DNA of 64,000 bases from an uncultured Alistipes sp. Lineage in GTDB: Bacteria > Bacteroidota > Bacteroidia > Bacteroidales > Rikenellaceae. This document shows, in pieces, positions 8,466 through 17,481 of this stretch (its first letter is position 1; the number at the start of each line of letters is the position of its first letter). The notes below the pieces were generated by a model. It was not told where the DNA came from and searched no databases. It saw only the letters and a list, made by a program, of their open reading frames with translations. A program made the translations under genes and the position numbers. Location: NCBI GenBank assembly GCA_947177225.1, contig CAMWTS010000002.1:62001-126000 (forward strand), given 5' to 3'.

Positions 8466-9653
8466 TCACAAAAAGAAGAGACACATACGCGAATTATGAT
8501 AAGGACACTTCCAAAATCCGGCCTTGTCATCACGACTGTTCACGCAGCCTGATTCGTCGACACTCCACCACCATTCGCCGCCCGAGCGGTCGAGCAGATT
8601 GGCTTTGATATAGTTCCAGGTGGCAAGCGAGCGCTCCAAAGCCAGAGAATCGCCGAAGTGCTCCCAGATGTTGAAATAACCCACTACGCACTCGGCCTCG
8701 ACCCACCAATGACGATCGGTATCGCGATGCCCGGCAGAAGCGTCGTACTCGTAGATCATGCTGCCGTCGGATTGCAAACCCTCGGCAGCAGCATCGGCTA
8801 TGCGGCGCGCAAGAGCTCCGAAGTGTTCGATCAGAGCGGCATCGCCCACCACGAGCGCGGTCTCGTGCAACAGCCACGAGGCCTCGATGTCGTGACCGTA
8901 GGAGATCATCTCGGAGGTGGAGTTCCACTCGTCGTCGAAGAAGAGTCGCAAGTGGAATGTTTCGGGATCGACTATATGCTTCTCGAATACGTCGAGCAGA
9001 CTGCACACGCTCTCCAACAGTTCGTCGTTGCGCCATACGCGCAGAAGATTGGTATATGGCTCGATGATATGCAGATGGGTGTTCATCGACTTGCGATCGT
9101 TGCGATCCTTGTCCGAAAGACGCATGTCGTCGATGGGCTGCCAGTCGCGCGTGAGAGCCTCGATATAGCCCCCGAAGCGACGGTCGCGGCTGTGCTGCTC
9201 GATATCGTCGTAGAGAGCCACAGCATAGCGCAAAGCCTCGTCATCGCCCGTAGCACGCACATACTCGCTCAAACCGTAGATGGCGAATCCCAAAGCATAA
9301 AACTGCTTTTTCGTATCGAGCGGTTCTCCGTCGGCCGTAAGCGACCAGTATACTCCGCCATGCTCATGGTCGTAGAAACGGTCGATCAGATAGCGCATGG
9401 CGCGCGACGCAGCCGCGAGATAATCCTCGCGACCCGTCGCACGATATGCCGCCGAGAAGGCCCACAATATGCGTGCATTGAGAATGGCACCCTTGGGAGC
9501 ATCGGCATCGATCCGCCCGTCGGCCGTCATGCGGCCGTAGAAGCCGCCGCGCTCCGTATCGACCATTTTGTCGAGCCAGAACGCAAGTATGTTCTCCTGC
9601 AAAACGGAGAGCATCTCCGCCTGCAAAGCCGTCTTATCGAACATCTCCGCCAC
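8466..9653 (-). CDS. Mannobiose (cellobiose) 2-epimerase
   Basis: An AGE-family (alpha/alpha)6 barrel of 395 residues. It should convert beta-1,4-mannobiose to mannosyl-glucose in the cytoplasm, the substrate of the GH130 enzyme encoded two genes upstream. Hallmarks of this subgroup rather than GlcNAc 2-epimerase are NARILWAFSAAYRAT, KSMNTHLHIIEPYTNL, the catalytic-His segment RHWWVEAECVVG, and WKCPYHNSRMC near the C-terminus. Length matches characterised Bacteroides enzymes. The start overlaps the permease end by 20 bases (an alternative ATG at 9644 would reduce this to 11). It is the last gene of the mannan operon, and a module C repeat follows directly. Confidence 0.9.
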   Translation of the reverse strand: MAEMFDKTALQAEMLSVLQENILAFWLDKMVDTERGGFYGRMTADGRIDADAPKGAILNARILWAFSAAYRATGREDYLAAASRAMRYLIDRFYDHEHGGVYWSLTADGEPLDTKKQFYALGFAIYGLSEYVRATGDDEALRYAVALYDDIEQHSRDRRFGGYIEALTRDWQPIDDMRLSDKDRNDRKSMNTHLHIIEPYTNLLRVWRNDELLESVCSLLDVFEKHIVDPETFHLRLFFDDEWNSTSEMISYGHDIEASWLLHETALVVGDAALIEHFGALARRIADAAAEGLQSDGSMIYEYDASAGHRDTDRHWWVEAECVVGYFNIWEHFGDSLALERSLATWNYIKANLLDRSGGEWWWSVDESGCVNSRDDKAGFWKCPYHNSRMCLFFL

Positions 9654-11085
9654 GTTTTAGTTTCAACTCGGATTGTATCTCTGCCATACGGCTGTCGCTC
9701 AGAGGATAGAGCAGCATAATCAAAGCACCCAGCAGACACGCCAACGCCGGAATCCAGCTCATCAGCGAGCGCAAGCCTTCGATAGCGCTATGGCTCTGTT
9801 CGACAATCGCACCGGCTTCGGGTATGACATAGCCGTAGGCAGCCAGCAGCCACAGCACGAACGACGAGCCGAAGGCACCGCCGAACTTCTGCGCCATCGA
9901 CGACGACGAGAAGATCAGACCCACGGAGCTGCTGCCGTTCTTATGTTCGGAGTAGTCGGCAACATCGGCAAACATGCTCCACACCAGCGGCAGAGTGACA
10001 CCTGCACCCACCGAGATCAGAGCCTGCAAGGCCAGCATCAGCCAGTAGTTGACAGCACCCTGACCCGAAAGCAGATAGAACATAGCCGTAAAGATGCCTG
10101 CAACGAGTATGGCCGCTATATAGGCGTTTTTCTTGCCTATGCGTTTGGCCAGCGGCACAGCAAGCACCACTCCCAGCATGTTGCATATCTCGCCCACCGA
10201 GAGGAACACGGCGCACGAGAGCATGATGCTATGACCGAACAGTCGTCCCATAAAGCTGTCGCCGTCGACATAATCGGCAAAATAGTAAGCCGCAGCACCG
10301 CCACGCACCGAATTGAATATCAGCACACATATCGACACACCGAGCAGAATCCACCACGGTGCATTGCGCAGCAGAGCCTTGACGTCGCGTCCGACGCTTG
10401 CCTCCGATTCGATGGCGGCATCGGCTGCATTGGTCTTGACACGTTCGCGCGTGAGCATGAAGCTCAACAGGAAGAATACCAGACACAATACCGCAATGAC
10501 GATCATTGCCGTCTGCCATGCCGACGGATCGGTCGGCAGGTTCATTCCGCCCTCGACGGCGGTCGCAGAGTCTGTGCCGAACAGCCGGCACAGCGGTTCG
10601 AACATCGCCACCGCCACGAAGCTGCCGCCATAGGCGAAGAACATGCGGTACGACGAGAATATGTTGCGTTCCTTCTGATCGGCACTCATCACGCCGAGCA
10701 TGGCTCCGTAGGGGACATTGATGGCCGTGTAGACAGTCATCATAAGGATATACGTACAGTATGCCCACACTAGTTTGCCCGTATAGCCGAACGCAGGCGT
10801 GGTGAATGTCAGCACGCCCGCCACGGCGAACGGCAGCGCCACCCACAACAGATAGGGGCGATACTTGCCCCAGCGCGTAGAGGTGCGGTCGGCCAGGATA
10901 CCCATCAACGGATCCGATACGGCGTCCCACAACTTTGTGACCAGCAGCAGCAATGCCGCATCTTGAAGAGTGAGGCCGAATACGTTGGAGTAGAAGAACG
11001 GCAGATAGTAGGTGAATATCTTCCAGAACATCGACGACGACAGGTCGCCGAAGCCGTAGCCTATTTTTTCACTGAGCCGTGCCAT
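9634..11085 (-). CDS. GPH-family sugar:cation symporter (mannobiose permease)
   Basis: Inner-membrane MFS transporter of 483 residues with about 12 hydrophobic segments. The N-terminus LSEKIGYGFGDLSSSMFWK and the loop DRTSTRWGKYRPYLLW are signatures of the glycoside-pentoside-hexuronide:cation symporter family. Its place between GH130 and epimerase genes implies import of mannobiose or short manno-oligosaccharides from the periplasm. The start codon overlaps the GH130 stop by one base (TGATG), indicating translational coupling. Substrate is inferred from context only. Confidence 0.9.
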   Translation of the reverse strand: MARLSEKIGYGFGDLSSSMFWKIFTYYLPFFYSNVFGLTLQDAALLLLVTKLWDAVSDPLMGILADRTSTRWGKYRPYLLWVALPFAVAGVLTFTTPAFGYTGKLVWAYCTYILMMTVYTAINVPYGAMLGVMSADQKERNIFSSYRMFFAYGGSFVAVAMFEPLCRLFGTDSATAVEGGMNLPTDPSAWQTAMIVIAVLCLVFFLLSFMLTRERVKTNAADAAIESEASVGRDVKALLRNAPWWILLGVSICVLIFNSVRGGAAAYYFADYVDGDSFMGRLFGHSIMLSCAVFLSVGEICNMLGVVLAVPLAKRIGKKNAYIAAILVAGIFTAMFYLLSGQGAVNYWLMLALQALISVGAGVTLPLVWSMFADVADYSEHKNGSSSVGLIFSSSSMAQKFGGAFGSSFVLWLLAAYGYVIPEAGAIVEQSHSAIEGLRSLMSWIPALACLLGALIMLLYPLSDSRMAEIQSELKLKRGGDVR

Positions 11086-12248
11086 CAGAGTCCGCGGTTT
11101 TTATCGATCATGGCGACGATCGTACGCACCGACGCTCCCGTCGTCAGACCGTCTTCGGGTGTCGAAAGACAGTAGTCGACAAGACGCTCGACGGTAGATT
11201 CGGCCACGTGCATGCGCGTATCGCTCGAAGCGTAATAGATCAGCACGCGACCGTCGTCATCGGCGATCCAGCCGTTGGAGAACACCACGTTGCCCACGTC
11301 GCCCACAAATTCGTCGCCCTGAGGGGCAAGGAAATATCCGCCCGGCTCGGCTATCACACGCGACGGGTCGTCGAGCGAGGTCATATACATGTAGAGCACG
11401 TAGCGCAAACCCCATGCGCAGTTTCTCACGCCGTGAGCCAGATGCAACCAGCCGCGCGAGGTCTTTATGGGGTGAGGACCTTCACCGTTCTTGGTCTCCT
11501 TGATGGTATGGTAGCGGCGCACGTTGATTATTTTCTCGTCGCGGATCTCGGCATCGGCGATATCGTCGACCAATGCCCAGCCTATGCCGCCACCGCTGCC
11601 CGTATCGATGAATCCGTCGGCCGGACGCGTGTAGAAAGCATATTTGCCGTCGACGAATTCGGGGTGAAGCACCACATTGCGCTGCTGACTGCCGCTGCGC
11701 AGATCGGGCAGACGCTCCCACGTCAACAGATCCTTCGTGCGGACTATACCTGCCGAAGCAGTGGCTGCCGACAGATCCTCTTCGGCCGTGTGGTCTTTTC
11801 TCTCGACGCAGAACACGCCGTAGATCCAGCCGTCTTCGTGACGCGTCAGGCGCATGTCATAGACATTGGTAGCCTCCTCGCCCCACTCGGGCAATGTTAT
11901 CGGGTAATCCCAGAAACGCCAGCCGTTGATACCGTCGGCGCTCTCGGCCACGGCAAAGAACGACTTGCGGTCGACACCCTCCACGCGCACCACCATAAGG
12001 TAGCGGCCATCGAGCTTTATGGCTCCGGCATTGAACGCGGCGTTAATGCCTATGCGCTCCATCAGGAACGGATTGCTCTTCTGCGAGAGATCGTAACGCC
12101 ATTCGAGCGGCGTATGTGCAGCTGTCAATACTGGATAGCGATAACGCCAATATACTCCGTTCGACTCCTCGACTCTGGGATTGGGTCGGGCGATCAACTC
12201 CTCATGGCTCTTTCTCAGCAGCCCGACCTTTTCTTCAAATGTCTTCAT
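11085..12248 (-). CDS. GH130 4-O-beta-D-mannosyl-D-glucose phosphorylase
   Basis: Cytoplasmic phosphorylase of 387 residues that would split mannosyl-glucose with phosphate into mannose-1-phosphate and glucose, after epimerisation of mannobiose. The opening [18 protein letters not shown] is typical of the GH130 subfamily 1 enzymes. With the start at 12248, the Asp of NVYDMRL is residue 131, the same number I recall for the catalytic Asp of the B. fragilis enzyme. This supports choosing that start over the ATG at 12260. No signal peptide. Within the mannan operon, 46 bases after the GH26 gene and coupled to the permease. Confidence 0.92.
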   Translation of the reverse strand: MKTFEEKVGLLRKSHEELIARPNPRVEESNGVYWRYRYPVLTAAHTPLEWRYDLSQKSNPFLMERIGINAAFNAGAIKLDGRYLMVVRVEGVDRKSFFAVAESADGINGWRFWDYPITLPEWGEEATNVYDMRLTRHEDGWIYGVFCVERKDHTAEEDLSAATASAGIVRTKDLLTWERLPDLRSGSQQRNVVLHPEFVDGKYAFYTRPADGFIDTGSGGGIGWALVDDIADAEIRDEKIINVRRYHTIKETKNGEGPHPIKTSRGWLHLAHGVRNCAWGLRYVLYMYMTSLDDPSRVIAEPGGYFLAPQGDEFVGDVGNVVFSNGWIADDDGRVLIYYASSDTRMHVAESTVERLVDYCLSTPEDGLTTGASVRTIVAMIDKNRGL

Positions 12249-12294
12249 CGTAATTATCAATATGATTTTGAGTTAATATGGTCTGTTATGTTTT

Positions 12295-13680
12295 CTATCG
12301 AAAATCGGGCAGTTCGTCGCGCGTCACCACACGCTCCGAGGCCAACGCCCTGCGCCACCAGGCGATGGTGGCATGCTGATGCTGATAGGTCGACGTCAAA
12401 TCGTTACCGTAGTCGTACCACGGCATGAAGTAGCTCCATGCGGCACCCGCCTCCCACTGATCGGCGATATCGGCCACATTGCCCATCTCGCTAAGAGTGA
12501 TGATCTTGTGGGGGAATCGAGCCTTTATGCCGGCATGTTGCGCAGCTATTTCGCTCGCCGAGCGGTTGTAAATATCGGTACCGATTATGTCGACATAGTC
12601 ATCACCGGGATAGAAGGCATCGTCCTTGGTCTGTGTGGTCCACACCCAGATCAGGTTGTTCACGCCACGGCTGCGGAAGTAGTCGAACATCGTGCGCCAC
12701 AGAGCCACATATGTCTCGGCTCCGTCGTAGCCCCACCAGAACCACGCCTTGCCGCCCGTATACTCGTAGATATTGCCGGCAGCCTCGTGCAGCGGACGCC
12801 ATATCACAGGTATGCCCTCTGCCTGCAACAGCAGCAGCATATCGGCCATCTTCGACAGATCGGCCTTCATCTGTGCATTCTCCCACGTGCCCTCGGTCAG
12901 AGCTTTACCCGGACGGAACGAAGTCTTCGCAGGATCATACGTAAACTCCGATGAGCCTTGCGATGCCGGAACCACCCAGTGCCAGCATGCCGACACCAGA
13001 CCTCCGGCCTGCCACCAATCTTTGGCCACCGAGATATCGGTGTAATCGATCCAGTTGGCCGGCGAAGCATAGAGGTGTATGTAGTCGAATGTGGCCATGG
13101 CCGGATATTCGCCGGTCCACTTTGCCACCCAATCGGCCTCGTCGGTGTTCCATGCCACACGAGCCATAGCACCCGATATGATACGCTCCCCGTAAGAGTC
13201 CCACAAATAGTCGTAAACGGCCTGAGCCGCAGGCAGCGCATCGGCGGTAACGAGTGCAAGCGTCGGATCGGTGGGAGGAGTGTAAGGCTTGTCGACAGTG
13301 GTGAAACGTATGGTCAACGCCTCGCTGCGACCGCCAGTAGCCTTGTCGGCCACGGCACCGGCACCGATGCAGAGCATATATTCGGTTTCATACTCCAACT
13401 CGTCGAACGAGATTGTCAGAGTACGGTTCTGCGCCTTGACCTCCACCTCCATCGAGGGTGTTAACGTCACAGCCGCAGCATCGGCCAACGTAACGGGACG
13501 GGCATATGTCACATTCACCTGACCAAGAGTCAAAGCCACATCGACCGCACCCGAAGCCATCGACTGCGACTCCACAACGGGAATAACCGTCGTCGGCTGA
13601 TCGGTGACATCATCGCCGCCGCAGGCACAAAACAGCATGGCCGACAGCAGCACCGTCGCGAGTTTATAAAACATCTTCAT
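12295..13680 (-). CDS. Endo-beta-mannanase lipoprotein, GH26 with N-terminal Ig-like domain
   Basis: Surface or periplasmic lipoprotein of 461 residues that hydrolyses beta-1,4-mannan. The signal peptide ends at Cys20 (LLSAMLFCAC), followed by GGDD, an acidic stretch that often marks surface export in Bacteroidetes. Residues about 30-130 form a Big_5-like Ig domain, then the GH26 catalytic domain (about 145-455). The acid/base is E299 in WRPLHE and the nucleophile E398 in LSEMGN. It follows the two glycan-binding lipoproteins after an 83-base gap and precedes GH130. Endo or exo action cannot be told from sequence alone. Confidence 0.92.
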   Translation of the reverse strand: MKMFYKLATVLLSAMLFCACGGDDVTDQPTTVIPVVESQSMASGAVDVALTLGQVNVTYARPVTLADAAAVTLTPSMEVEVKAQNRTLTISFDELEYETEYMLCIGAGAVADKATGGRSEALTIRFTTVDKPYTPPTDPTLALVTADALPAAQAVYDYLWDSYGERIISGAMARVAWNTDEADWVAKWTGEYPAMATFDYIHLYASPANWIDYTDISVAKDWWQAGGLVSACWHWVVPASQGSSEFTYDPAKTSFRPGKALTEGTWENAQMKADLSKMADMLLLLQAEGIPVIWRPLHEAAGNIYEYTGGKAWFWWGYDGAETYVALWRTMFDYFRSRGVNNLIWVWTTQTKDDAFYPGDDYVDIIGTDIYNRSASEIAAQHAGIKARFPHKIITLSEMGNVADIADQWEAGAAWSYFMPWYDYGNDLTSTYQHQHATIAWWRRALASERVVTRDELPDFR

Positions 13681-13763
13681 CTGGTTACGATTTTATTGTA
13701 CGTTTTTAATGCGGCGCGGAGCGCGTCCTGTCAAAAGACGCACCCCGCTCGCACCAATATACT

Positions 13764-16229
13764 CTATTTAAGCGACAGACGCAGGTTGTCGATGCAGATA
13801 CCTGCCGGGAACGGACCGCCGTAGATACCGTTGGTACCGCTCGAACAATTGAGCGATGCCGGCAGCTCCATGCTGTCGAGGGTTACCGTAACCCACTTGC
13901 CGCCGGTGGTCTCGGGGAAGAAGCCTTCGCCAACCCAGTACCAGCCGTCGCCCAGCACGATCTGCATGGCTGCGCTCGATGCACCCGATACGCCGTCGGG
14001 GATCATCACGTCGAACTTCACCACATAGGCCGAAGCATCGTCCACAACCGGACCGGGAGCACCGTCCGACTGGTGGTTGCAGTTAACCAGCCACGCCTCG
14101 CCCGACGATGCGAGCGACTCCACGTAAGAGTTGCCGTTCTCATCGGTCTTCACGTCGCCGACACCGCCCCATGAACCGTCCCATGAACCGTCGTGACCGC
14201 CGTGCTGCTCATAGTCGACAAGCATCAGATCGGTGAAACGAACCGGATCGGTCGAACCGGTCTGGTATGTAACGTATACCTTCTTGATGATAAGCGCATG
14301 GCCAACCACATTCAGACCTCCTGCCCAGATGGCATCGAAATCCTCCTGTGCAAGTTTGACCGAATATGTCGTGTCGTCGGCCGCCATATCTACCGTACCC
14401 CACTCGTTGCCGGGGAACGAAGGCAGCAGATCGCCGTTGGCCTGCAATTTAAGCTGGTACCAGGGCTCCGACGTAGTGGTGTCGCACGCGAAATCGAAGT
14501 TGAGAGTCGCACCCACGGGCACCTTGCTCCACAACGACTGGTCGTAGACATGAACGCCGGCATTCCAATCCCAGGTGATACCGATGTTCTGCTCTCCCTC
14601 CCAGATCACGATCACGCCTATGGCGCCGCGCAGCTCGATAGTCTGCGGAGAGGTCTCCACCTCACCAGTAGTCAGGTGGAAGGTCATGGGATATGTACCC
14701 GTCTCCACCGTCGAGGGGATCATGAACGACATCTCGCTGTCCTCACGTTTGGTATAAGAGGTAACCTTGGCCTCACCGAAGTAGATGGCCTCGATCATAT
14801 TGAAGTTCGAACCGTTAATGGTTATCTCATCGCCGATGGCGGCACTCTGGGGAGCAGAGGTCACCACGACGAAGCTGTCGTAAGAGAAGTGCAGCTCCTC
14901 GGCAGCCTCGATCTTCACGCCGTTGGCCTGAGAGATGACGATCTTGCCCGACTGCGAAGTATTCGAAGTGGTAACGATAACAGAGGTCTCCATTGCCGAG
15001 AACTCATGATCTACGCCGTTGATCTTCACGCCGGTAACCAGATCCAGATCCGTACCGGTGATCGTCACGGGCGAGCCGGCCATCAGATCGGTCGGAGTCA
15101 CCTGCCCGATCTCAGCCTTGACAAAGGTCAACGCCTCGGTCTCCACCGTCTGGCCGTTGGCCAGCGTAAGGGTCATCGCGCCATCGGCAGCCGTAGCCGG
15201 AATAACGGCGGCGAGGCTCTTCTTGGCGGCATCGTACTCGAACTCGGCGGCAACCGACGAGAAAGCCAAAGCCGTCACCAGATCCAGATCCGTACCCGAT
15301 ACGGTAACCGTCTCGCCGGCCTTGAAGCGATCGGCCGCAACCTTCGCAACGGTGGGAACCACCATAGTCAGCTCCTGCTCGCTCGTGCACTCAATGCCGG
15401 CATAAGAGGTAGCCGTAACGGCACCGTCGGTAGCTGTGGCAGGCACCTCGACACGAATCGAAGTCTGGCTTACCACCTCTATATCGGATACCTTGCTGCC
15501 GTCGGCAAAGGTAATGCTCTCGATCAAATCGACATCGCTTCCCGTCACCGTCAGCTTGTCGCCGGCCTTGATCTTCAACGGAGCCAGACTCTTGATCTCG
15601 GGCTGACGCACCGTGATGCCGTTCTCCGAGTAGACGTTGATGCCTGTTGCATCGGCGATCTTGATGAGTCCGCTCTGAGCAGCCTGCGGCACGAGAACCA
15701 CGATCTTGTGACGATCGACCTCGATGACAGCCTCGTCGTCGATGGCGACATCTACGTTACCGGCGAACGATATGGTCGCCACATTGTAGAGATAATCGCC
15801 TTCGATGGTAATCTCTTCGCCGGCACGCACAGACTCCTTACCCTCGCCCATCGACACGGTGGGAGGGGTAAAGACCTCGACGTAGATGATGTCGGCACTC
15901 GACGTGAGCGTACGACCTCCGGCAAGCTCCAAAGTAAGTTTTCCGGCCGAAGCCTCGTAAGGAACCACAACGGTTATCTTCTCGTTGGAGATGCGGTTGA
16001 TATCCGTCACACGAATATCTTCGGGGAAGATGACGGCCTGCACGTTTTGCAGGTTCTTACCGATGATGGTCATATCGCCCAGACGGTTGACCTTGGGACC
16101 GAAAGCCTCCAATACGGTCGCACCGCTATCGGTATTGTCCCACGGGAACTCGTTGTCGTCGTTGCACGAAACCAACGTAAGTGCGCCCGCAAGCAGCAAT
16201 GATGCTATATTAAAAAGTTTTCTTTTCAT
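13764..16229 (-). CDS. Surface glycan-binding lipoprotein with multiple IPT/TIG repeats
   Basis: Large lipoprotein (821 residues; lipobox Cys22 in TLVSCNDD). It has about six tandem IPT/TIG-type Ig folds, each opening with a GEEITIEGDYL-, GDKLTVTGSDV- or GSPVTITGTDL-like strand (about 35-540). A C-terminal domain of about 270 residues is rich in Trp, Gly and Tyr, with aromatic patches (WDGSWGGVG, GDGWYWVGEGFFPE) suited to glycan stacking. It sits in the position of SusE/SGBP genes after SusC-SusD and would hold mannan at the cell surface. No catalytic motif is seen. The ligand is inferred from the locus. Confidence 0.85.
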   Translation of the reverse strand: MKRKLFNIASLLLAGALTLVSCNDDNEFPWDNTDSGATVLEAFGPKVNRLGDMTIIGKNLQNVQAVIFPEDIRVTDINRISNEKITVVVPYEASAGKLTLELAGGRTLTSSADIIYVEVFTPPTVSMGEGKESVRAGEEITIEGDYLYNVATISFAGNVDVAIDDEAVIEVDRHKIVVLVPQAAQSGLIKIADATGINVYSENGITVRQPEIKSLAPLKIKAGDKLTVTGSDVDLIESITFADGSKVSDIEVVSQTSIRVEVPATATDGAVTATSYAGIECTSEQELTMVVPTVAKVAADRFKAGETVTVSGTDLDLVTALAFSSVAAEFEYDAAKKSLAAVIPATAADGAMTLTLANGQTVETEALTFVKAEIGQVTPTDLMAGSPVTITGTDLDLVTGVKINGVDHEFSAMETSVIVTTSNTSQSGKIVISQANGVKIEAAEELHFSYDSFVVVTSAPQSAAIGDEITINGSNFNMIEAIYFGEAKVTSYTKREDSEMSFMIPSTVETGTYPMTFHLTTGEVETSPQTIELRGAIGVIVIWEGEQNIGITWDWNAGVHVYDQSLWSKVPVGATLNFDFACDTTTSEPWYQLKLQANGDLLPSFPGNEWGTVDMAADDTTYSVKLAQEDFDAIWAGGLNVVGHALIIKKVYVTYQTGSTDPVRFTDLMLVDYEQHGGHDGSWDGSWGGVGDVKTDENGNSYVESLASSGEAWLVNCNHQSDGAPGPVVDDASAYVVKFDVMIPDGVSGASSAAMQIVLGDGWYWVGEGFFPETTGGKWVTVTLDSMELPASLNCSSGTNGIYGGPFPAGICIDNLRLSLK

Positions 16230-16244
16230 AAGACTCTACGTGTT

Positions 16245-17462
16245 TTATTTGTGCACTATGCGCAGGTTGTCGATGTAAACATTGATCTCCGTACCGGCGT
16301 TGGCATCGTCGGCCAAACCGCCGAAGAAGAAGATATAGAAGTTGCCCATATCGGCACGCGTCAACGAACGATCGTTGATATTCTCCTCCTTGTCGACCTT
16401 GAAGTCGCTCAGCGGAATGGTGACAGTAGTCCACTCGCCCTTGGCGACCGTGTTGTCATTGAACGGTTTCCAGTGATACTCGGCCTCTTCACCGTCGATA
16501 GAGAAGGTGTTGTACTGACCGCTGAACCACATTGCAGCCCACAGGTCGCTCCACGCATTAATGCAGCACTCGAACTTCAAGACATAGTCGGCCGGATCGG
16601 CATCGGCAGGCATCAGATTCTGACGGCAAGAACCGTCTTCGAGCACATTGCTGAAATAGAGTGCCAGACCCGACGTGTTCCAGTTCCAGGCTGCGGCCGA
16701 ACCGGTCAGCTCGATATAGCTGTCGGCAAGGCTGTTGTCGTCGTTGCGAACGAAGCTGCCCGAATAGTTCCATGCGTCCCATGTCGATACGTTCTCGCAG
16801 TCGATGAACATGCCCGTGCTCTCCTTGTAAGAGAATTTGGTCATGCCTATGCCATACTCGCCCTCGACCGAAATGGCACCCTCCAAAGCTCCTTCCGGAA
16901 CGGTAACCGTGATCGACGAATCATCGTACGAAACGACATCGGCAACGACATTGCCCGGGAACAGCACGTCGAAGCTGTCGGTAGCCTCTTTCGGGAAGAG
17001 GTAGCTTCCGTAGAGCGTCATCGAAGAGCCGGCCTTGGCCCACTCGCACGAAGTCGAAGTGATGAACGGCGAGGGAATCTCCACCGAGAAGTCGTATACG
17101 CATTTGTTGCCGCAACCCGTCGTCAGGGTCATGGTGTTGGTTATCTCGGTCGGCATGACGGCCGGGATATTACAGATAATAGAGTGCTCGGTGATGTAGC
17201 AGGGATTGAGATCGGCCTCCACATCGTTGAACAGGATCGAAACGACACCCTCCAAACCGCTACCGATAATGGCTATTGTCTCGCCCATGGCACCGCCATA
17301 GAGCAGTTGATCGGCCAGAGCGGGATCGGTCGGACGTATATATTTGATCGACGGAGTGGCCTTGCTGTCGGGATTGTTGACATTTCTGTCGTCGCAACCG
17401 GTAAAGCCCACAGCCATCACGACCGCCGTCATAAGCATTATGCTCTTAAATATGCTTTTCAT
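16245..17462 (-). CDS. Surface glycan-binding lipoprotein (SGBP-B-like)
   Basis: Lipoprotein of 405 residues with lipobox Cys23 (VGFTGCDDRN). One or two IPT/TIG Ig-like domains (about 38-210) precede a C-terminal beta-sandwich (about 215-405) that resembles the glycan-binding domain of SGBP-B proteins. It includes aromatic clusters WDAWNYSGSF, WSDLWAAMWFSGQ and the final INVYIDNLRIVHK strand. The same ending (ICIDNLRLSLK) closes the neighbouring 821-residue protein, so the two share this fold. The gene lies 19 bases after susD. Ligand inferred to be mannan. Confidence 0.85.
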   Translation of the reverse strand: MKSIFKSIMLMTAVVMAVGFTGCDDRNVNNPDSKATPSIKYIRPTDPALADQLLYGGAMGETIAIIGSGLEGVVSILFNDVEADLNPCYITEHSIICNIPAVMPTEITNTMTLTTGCGNKCVYDFSVEIPSPFITSTSCEWAKAGSSMTLYGSYLFPKEATDSFDVLFPGNVVADVVSYDDSSITVTVPEGALEGAISVEGEYGIGMTKFSYKESTGMFIDCENVSTWDAWNYSGSFVRNDDNSLADSYIELTGSAAAWNWNTSGLALYFSNVLEDGSCRQNLMPADADPADYVLKFECCINAWSDLWAAMWFSGQYNTFSIDGEEAEYHWKPFNDNTVAKGEWTTVTIPLSDFKVDKEENINDRSLTRADMGNFYIFFFGGLADDANAGTEINVYIDNLRIVHK

Positions 17463-17481
17463 AATGGTTTTCGGTTTTTAA